DNA from: DATKUC01 sp964553615
Lineage (GTDB): Bacteria; Spirochaetota; Spirochaetia; DSM-27196; DATKUC01
DNA: 64,000 nucleotides
Direction: 5' to 3'
Assembly (NCBI GenBank): GCA_964553615.1
Contig: CAZKMA010000014.1
Location: forward strand, 1 to 64,000
The position numbers and the translations under genes were made by a program. How positions within the stretch are numbered: position 1 is the first letter of the stretch; every line of letters starts with the position of its first letter. The notes beneath the pieces were generated by a model, which was given only the letters and a program-made list of their open reading frames with translations, ran no database searches and was not told the origin of the DNA. Positions 61,414 through 64,000 of the stretch are shown in pieces.

Positions 61414-61821
61414 ATGTTCACCATCTCCGCAAAGGGCATCTATGGACTGACGGCCATGCTCGAGCTCGCAACCCACCATGAACATGTTCAGATAAAAGAC
61501 ATCGCGGAGAAACATGATATCCCGCAGCACTACCTCGAGCAGATTCTCGTCATCCTCAAGAAGGGCGGACTTGTGGAAAGTTTTCGCGGTGCACAGGGGG
61601 GGTATGCGCTCTCCCGATCACCGGATGGGATCAAGGTAATCGACATACTGACGTTGCTCGAGGGAAAACTCGAGATCGTTGCCGACCAGAGGAAGGGCGG
61701 ATCCCTCGATTTCTTCTGGACCGATCTGGCAAAGGCGATAACGGGCGCGCTGAGCGAAACCCTCGGCGATTTACTTTTCGCCAAGCAGCGGCACGAGCAA
61801 CAGTTCATCTACACCATCTGA
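61414..61821 (+). CDS. Rrf2-family transcriptional regulator without Cys ligands
   Basis: 135 residues. N-terminal winged helix (MFTISAKGIYGLTAMLELA, IPQHYLEQILVILKKGGLVES, GAQGGYALSRSP) is typical Rrf2. It contains no Cys, so it cannot carry the Fe-S cluster of IscR or NsrR and is nearer CymR/BadM. AAGGAG precedes the ATG. The dyad upstream suggests auto-regulation. With suf and hesB in the window it is a candidate for sulfur or Fe-S regulation. Confidence 0.87.
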   Translation: MFTISAKGIYGLTAMLELATHHEHVQIKDIAEKHDIPQHYLEQILVILKKGGLVESFRGAQGGYALSRSPDGIKVIDILTLLEGKLEIVADQRKGGSLDFFWTDLAKAITGALSETLGDLLFAKQRHEQQFIYTI

Positions 61822-61850
61822 ACGGCTCCTCCCCCCCCTATCCGGACACA

Positions 61851-61879
61851 AAAAAACCGACCCGATGGGTCGGCTTTTT
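61851..61879. terminator. Bidirectional rho-independent terminator
   Basis: A-tract, 7-bp stem CCGACCC/GGGTCGG (61857-61873) with a GAT loop, and CTTTTTC. Ends both the rrf2-type gene and the convergent rpmB. Confidence 0.9.
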
Positions 61880-61897
61880 CATCTGCGCTGAGCGCGT

Positions 61898-62089
61898 TCA
61901 CACGATCTTGACGACCTTGCCAGCCTTCAGACAGCGGGTGCAAATACGCATCGTTTTCTTCGTATTACCAACCATTGTCCGGACGCGAATCAGATTCGGC
62001 TTCCATACACGCCTGCTCGTGTTATGAGCATGGCTGACATTGTTTCCGGTCACCGTGTGCTTTCCGCAGATTTCACATACTCTTGCCAT
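61898..62089 (-). CDS. rpmB: 50S ribosomal protein L28
   Basis: 63 residues, ATG 62089 with AAGGAT. MARVCEICGKHTVTGNNVSHAHN (in part) is the L28 start. Four Cys (CEIC, CTRC) form a zinc ribbon, so this is the zinc-containing form. The codons before the ATG are not conserved. 62090-62229 holds nothing I can name. Confidence 0.96.
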   Translation of the reverse strand: MARVCEICGKHTVTGNNVSHAHNTSRRVWKPNLIRVRTMVGNTKKTMRICTRCLKAGKVVKIV

Positions 62090-62229
62090 CGTTGTATCCT
62101 TCTTCCTACACCAAATTATCTTTCTTGGGAAATCCTGCACCGCCATGGTCAATCGCGGCTCGGAAACAAGCCGTGGTATAGTAGCATGATCACCTCATCG
62201 TGTAAAGCACATGGACCGCTCGGGCTACC

Positions 62230-64000
62230 TCACGAACATCCGGTTGTGGACCCACAGGTATCACACTTCAGACAGGTACCGTTTCGCACCAGGGTGAAGT
62301 GACCGCAAGTCGAACATGGATCTCCCTCATACCCCTTCAATCGCGCCACCTGCATCTGCGCAATGCGTTTCGACTCGGCAGCCGCCGACGGACTCCCGCC
62401 GTTCTTCAGATTCAGCGGTACACCGTTCGACGAGCCGTTGGTGCCGGTCGGCTCCTGCCCTGCCGGAGGCATCGGAAACCCCGCCGAGGTCGATGGTTGC
62501 GACTCGCGACCGGAACGACCCGCGGGAACGTTCCCGCCGTTCTTCGTCGTCTCGGTTGCTATGAGATCGTCCGGAGAGACCTGAACGAGGTCGGTCCTGC
62601 CGAGGTATGAGAGCGCCACATCACGAAAGATGAAATCCAGCACCGATGTAACCATCTTGATGTTGTCATGCCCCCGCACAACGCCATTCGGTTCGAACCG
62701 CGTAAACACGAACGCATCGACATATTCTTCGAGTGGTACGCCATACTGCATACCAAGAGAGACCGCGATTGCAAAGCTGTTGAGAAGCGAACGGAACGCC
62801 GCACCCTCCTTATGCATATCCAGGAAAATTTCACCGAGTCGACCGTCTGCGTATTCTCCGGTGCGCAGGAAAATGCTGTGGTTTCCGATCTTCGCTTTCT
62901 GTGTGTACCCGTTTCGCCGGTTCGGCAACGATTCCCGGGCGCGCAGGCGATCCGGTGTCTGCTGGGGAGTTTCCCTCTTCGCCGGAACAGCCTCCTGGAC
63001 CGGTGAACGGAGGGTCTCGCGATCATTAAGATGCTTCTGGGCCTGAAGGATCTCCGCGGCAAGTGGATCCGCGCCTCCCGCGAGGCTCGAAAGCGGTTGA
63101 CTCAGCTTCGATCCGTCACGATAGATTGCAATAGCCTTCAGCATCTGCCGCCACGCGAGCATGTATGCTCCCTTCACGTCTTCGACGCTTGCGCTGTTGG
63201 GCATGTTGATAGTCTTGCTGATTGCTCCCGAAACGAACGGCTGCGCTGCTGCCATCATCCCGATATGGGCCGTCCACTGAATTGAACGGGTGCTCTTTCG
63301 ACCTGACGGGTTCGCCGTGTCGAATACGGGCAGGTGTTCCGGTCGCAGGTGAGGGGCACCCTCGACCGTCATGGTTCCGCAGGCATATTCCTCGGCAATG
63401 CTCACGTCCGTGTCACTGTATCCAAGGTGGCGCAGCAGGTTGAATCCCGGAAGTGACCAGGTAACTTCAGGCAGCCCGAGTTTCTCCTGCAGGAACTCGG
63501 GCGTGAACAACCATGGACCGAACGCACCGTCCAGCGAAAAGGCATTCTTCAGCGATGATTCCACCTTCTGTATTTCGGCATCGCCAAATCCTCGTTCCCT
63601 TAATTCGTCGAGATTGATTACCGGAGATCCCTCGAGCGTTCCATGGCCCACGCAGTACCGAATGATCTCTTCGATCTCGGTCTCGCTGTAGCCGAGCTTC
63701 CCGAGCGCAGGGGGTATGGACTGATTAATGATCTTGAAGTACCCGCCGCCGGCCAATTTCTTGAACTTGACCAGTGCGAAATCAGGTTCAATGCCGGTGG
63801 TGTCACAATCCATGACCAGTCCGATGGTGCCGGTCGGTGCAATCGCGGTAACCTGTGCGTTTCGGTATCCGTGCTTCATGCCGAGCTCGAGGGCGTTGTC
63901 CCAGGTATCACGAGCGGCCTTCAACAGATCGGGCGGACAAATCGATTCATCAATCGCGACGGGCGGAACGCTCAGGCCTTCGTATTCGGATACGGGCGCG
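62230..64000 (-). CDS. nrdJ: Adenosylcobalamin-dependent (class II) ribonucleotide reductase, C-terminal part
   Basis: The frame is open to the right edge, giving the last 590 residues. It makes deoxyribonucleotides in a B12-dependent, oxygen-independent way. TAIAPTGTIGLVMDCDTTGIEPDFAL (substrate-binding loop, in part) and ALSYLGRTDL near the end are class II features. The C-terminal tail has four Cys (CSTCGHF, CDTCGSTTG), a zinc ribbon for re-reduction. Two Pro/Ser/Gly-rich inserts lie near positions 62420-62550. Confidence 0.95.
   Translation of the reverse strand, partial: APVSEYEGLSVPPVAIDESICPPDLLKAARDTWDNALELGMKHGYRNAQVTAIAPTGTIGLVMDCDTTGIEPDFALVKFKKLAGGGYFKIINQSIPPALGKLGYSETEIEEIIRYCVGHGTLEGSPVINLDELRERGFGDAEIQKVESSLKNAFSLDGAFGPWLFTPEFLQEKLGLPEVTWSLPGFNLLRHLGYSDTDVSIAEEYACGTMTVEGAPHLRPEHLPVFDTANPSGRKSTRSIQWTAHIGMMAAAQPFVSGAISKTINMPNSASVEDVKGAYMLAWRQMLKAIAIYRDGSKLSQPLSSLAGGADPLAAEILQAQKHLNDRETLRSPVQEAVPAKRETPQQTPDRLRARESLPNRRNGYTQKAKIGNHSIFLRTGEYADGRLGEIFLDMHKEGAAFRSLLNSFAIAVSLGMQYGVPLEEYVDAFVFTRFEPNGVVRGHDNIKMVTSVLDFIFRDVALSYLGRTDLVQVSPDDLIATETTKNGGNVPAGRSGRESQPSTSAGFPMPPAGQEPTGTNGSSNGVPLNLKNGGSPSAAAESKRIAQMQVARLKGYEGDPCSTCGHFTLVRNGTCLKCDTCGSTTGCS

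Overview
The window looks like about 64 kb of chromosome from a motile, probably anaerobic or facultative bacterium. I lean towards Spirochaetota, as an inference only. The reasons are the mix of a YjfB-type motility protein, two HD-GYP proteins, a stand-alone CheY, a GldA/GldF/GldG/DUF4340 transporter operon, a B12-dependent ribonucleotide reductase and a MacAB-TolC-type efflux operon (so a double membrane). There are no rRNA genes, complete tRNAs, CRISPR arrays, insertion sequences or phage genes. One 100-base run of N (15197-15296) interrupts a J-domain gene. Both window edges cut genes: an amino-acid binding protein on the left and nrdJ on the right.

Layout. 1-9.9 kb: truncated solute-binding protein, amidase, a tRNA-like short RNA with terminator, the efflux operon (tolC-like, HlyD-like, ATPase, MacB-like permease, small secreted protein), a flavodoxin and a lipoprotein. 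10-23 kb: L-arabinose isomerase, acyl-ACP thioesterase, a cytidylate-kinase-like/BON fusion, GAF-HD-GYP, ABM monooxygenase, J-domain protein, FAD-linked oxidase, pncB, ldh, a Mut7-C protein, yjfB, lipA and a ferredoxin reductase. 23-29.4 kb: a tightly packed run of miaB, mtaB, an unknown protein and a spore-photolyase-like enzyme, then a serine hydrolase and a HesB/IscA protein. 29.5-37 kb: a 1039-residue sensor kinase fused to a C-terminal acyltransferase-like domain, with a membrane methyltransferase and a response-regulator/HD-GYP gene in the opposite direction, followed by Sua5 and a methyltransferase. 36.8-41 kb: SUF operon (MIP18-family, sufC, sufB, sufD, Rieske). 41-49 kb: quinone reductase, sixA, DUF218, a 3-hydroxyisobutyrate dehydrogenase relative and the gld operon. 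49-64 kb: sugar-type genes, Hsp20, CheY, pncA, an orphan AmmeMemoRadiSam enzyme, M16 peptidase, RecQ, a PhnP-like hydrolase, an Rrf2 regulator, rpmB and nrdJ.

How the genes work together. PncA and PncB together convert nicotinamide to nicotinate mononucleotide for NAD. The SUF set, HesB and Rrf2 form an Fe-S assembly theme serving LipA, MiaB, MtaB and other radical-SAM enzymes. The HD-GYP proteins, CheY and YjfB belong to signalling and motility.

Most notable: (1) the kinase-acyltransferase locus; (2) two sigma-54 promoters matching TGGCAC-N5-TTGC, one before the efflux operon and one before hsp20; (3) nine genes whose start codon lies 6-9 bases after a good -10 hexamer with no usable Shine-Dalgarno, suggesting leaderless mRNAs; (4) an unannotated 30-residue membrane protein sharing a LacI-type operator with a polyol-type dehydrogenase; (5) 21-bp spaced tandem dyads next to the lipoprotein gene.
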